From positions 1 to 6,857 of the forward strand of contig CATZEP010000070.1 of NCBI GenBank assembly GCA_958418185.1: a DNA stretch of 6,857 nt, written 5' to 3'. Of this stretch, positions 6,231 to 6,857 are shown piece after piece (position 1 is the stretch's first letter; each line of letters begins with the position of its first letter). Both the position numbers and the translations under genes were made by a program. The notes below the pieces were generated by a model that worked only from the letters and a program-made list of their open reading frames with translations, did not search any database and was not told the origin of the DNA. The stretch is from an uncultured Collinsella sp. GTDB taxonomy: Bacteria; Actinomycetota; Coriobacteriia; Coriobacteriales; Coriobacteriaceae.

Positions 6231-6329
6231 ACATCTGGCACCCTCAAACAATCAGACGACAGTCCGCACTCCTGCGAGCTGCCCCGTTCCTCTAGCTATC
6301 GCATCGCAGCGCCAACCGGCTGCGCTTCC

Positions 6330-6800
6330 CTACTTCCCAAAGATCGCTGCAAGCAGCCCCTTGCGTTTGGGCTTCTCCTCTCGGTAGGAACCCTCGGCCG
6401 CCGCTGCCACCTGACACGGCTGCTCGCCGCCTCCCTTACGCACAATCTGGTACAGGAACGGCGACTTAACGTATTTGACCTCGATGGGCGTGGCGTGCAC
6501 GGTGCTTTCTCCGGACAGATGCAGGCTCGGATTGAGCGACGCCACCACATGCGTCTCACGCTTGTCGCTAAACACTACCGCAGCCGCACGACCCGTCTGG
6601 CCGTTTACGGCAATGCGCACCTGCTCGCCATCGCGGCTGTCCGTCGCTGGGCGATCGACAAAGTAGACCGGTACCATCACCAGGCCGTCTTTATGCTTGC
6701 GAGCCTTGCGCGCCCAGGTGCGGATGCTCTTTTTATTGAGCCCCAGCACCGCCTCGGCATCGTTGCCGGCAACGTCGAGCGCCAGCTTATCAATGACCAC
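6330..6800 (-). CDS. C-terminal portion of an NGQTG-type protein, apparently frameshifted at its 5' side
   Basis: This minus-strand frame of 156 codons contains VPVYFVD and then VRIAVNGQTGRAAAVVF. That arrangement (a PVW/PVYF strand, then NGQTGK/R) is typical of the C-terminal part of bacterial zinc-ribbon, membrane-associated proteins of unknown function. The end is basic, KPKRKGLLAAIFGK. The first half (IDKLALDVAGN, LGLNKKSIRTWARKARKH) is polar. The only start in the frame, GTG at 6800, has no ribosome site, so translation probably begins further upstream. The other minus-strand frame there gives a sensible continuation, pointing to a one-base loss near 6803-6804. The gene is therefore either broken or affected by a sequencing error. 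No zinc-binding cysteine pairs are visible in this part; they would lie upstream, outside the window. Confidence 0.6.
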   Translation of the reverse strand: MVIDKLALDVAGNDAEAVLGLNKKSIRTWARKARKHKDGLVMVPVYFVDRPATDSRDGEQVRIAVNGQTGRAAAVVFSDKRETHVVASLNPSLHLSGESTVHATPIEVKYVKSPFLYQIVRKGGGEQPCQVAAAAEGSYREEKPKRKGLLAAIFGK

Positions 6801-6802
6801 CT

Positions 6803-6856
6803 GGTCATGGTAGACGCATCGACGGAAACGACGCGGAAGTCGCCTTCCTGCATGGC
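6803..6856 (-). pseudogene. Out-of-frame upstream piece of the NGQTG-type gene (partial)
   Basis: On the minus strand, AMQEGDFRVVSVDASTMT reads from 6856 down to 6803. It is in a different frame from the VVIDKLAL continuation below 6800. Restoring one base to the GG at 6803-6804 (ACC AG to ACC CAG) would join the two as STMTQVVIDKLAL. The piece runs off the window, so its true start is unseen. Confidence 0.45.
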
Positions 6857-6857
6857 G

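Noticed and set aside
6302..6325. Hairpin CGCAGC/GCTGCG just after the minus-strand gene end
   Set aside because: No T-run on either strand and a large loop, so it is not convincing as a terminator.
1..6857. tRNA, rRNA, CRISPR array, insertion-sequence transposase
   Set aside because: I saw no GGTTCGAATC-type T-arm, no regularly spaced repeats and no transposase motifs in any frame.

Overview
The window looks like chromosomal DNA of a high-GC Gram-positive gut anaerobe, most likely a Coriobacteriia member close to Collinsella. This rests on GC-rich codon choice, Gly-rich lipoproteins, and a Tat-exported surface enzyme with an LAxTG-type sorting signal. The genus is an inference from style, not from a database match.

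Left part (1-1130): two tandem paralogous lipoprotein genes. The first survives only as its last 67 codons, cut by the window edge. The second is complete, with lipobox and Gly-rich linker. Each is followed by its own GC-rich intrinsic terminator.

Centre-left (1257-3870): a promoter and an 823-residue secreted phosphatidylinositol-specific phospholipase C (PI-PLC). It has a Tat signal, a probable beta-trefoil (ricin-like) module, a PI-PLC catalytic domain with its key residues intact, a beta-rich stalk, a Gly-rich linker, an LADTG sorting motif and a membrane helix. It ends at a very strong terminator shared with a convergent small PH-like gene (3897-4166, minus strand).

Centre-right (4335-5573): a complete YhcG/DUF1016 PDDEXK nuclease gene carrying a perfect 13-bp inverted repeat inside its coding sequence. 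Six bases after its stop codon lies a 183-bp relic of an ADP-ribosylglycohydrolase gene with its start and middle deleted.

Right part (5574-6857): a sparsely coding accessory stretch. It holds a 61-codon ORF with an unclear start, a 30-residue micro-protein with a good ribosome binding site, and several hairpins. It ends with a minus-strand gene of the NGQTG zinc-ribbon-associated type that appears frameshifted near 6803 and runs off the window.

The genes do not form one pathway. The left half encodes cell-surface proteins. The right half looks like a decaying accessory island around a stand-alone nuclease.
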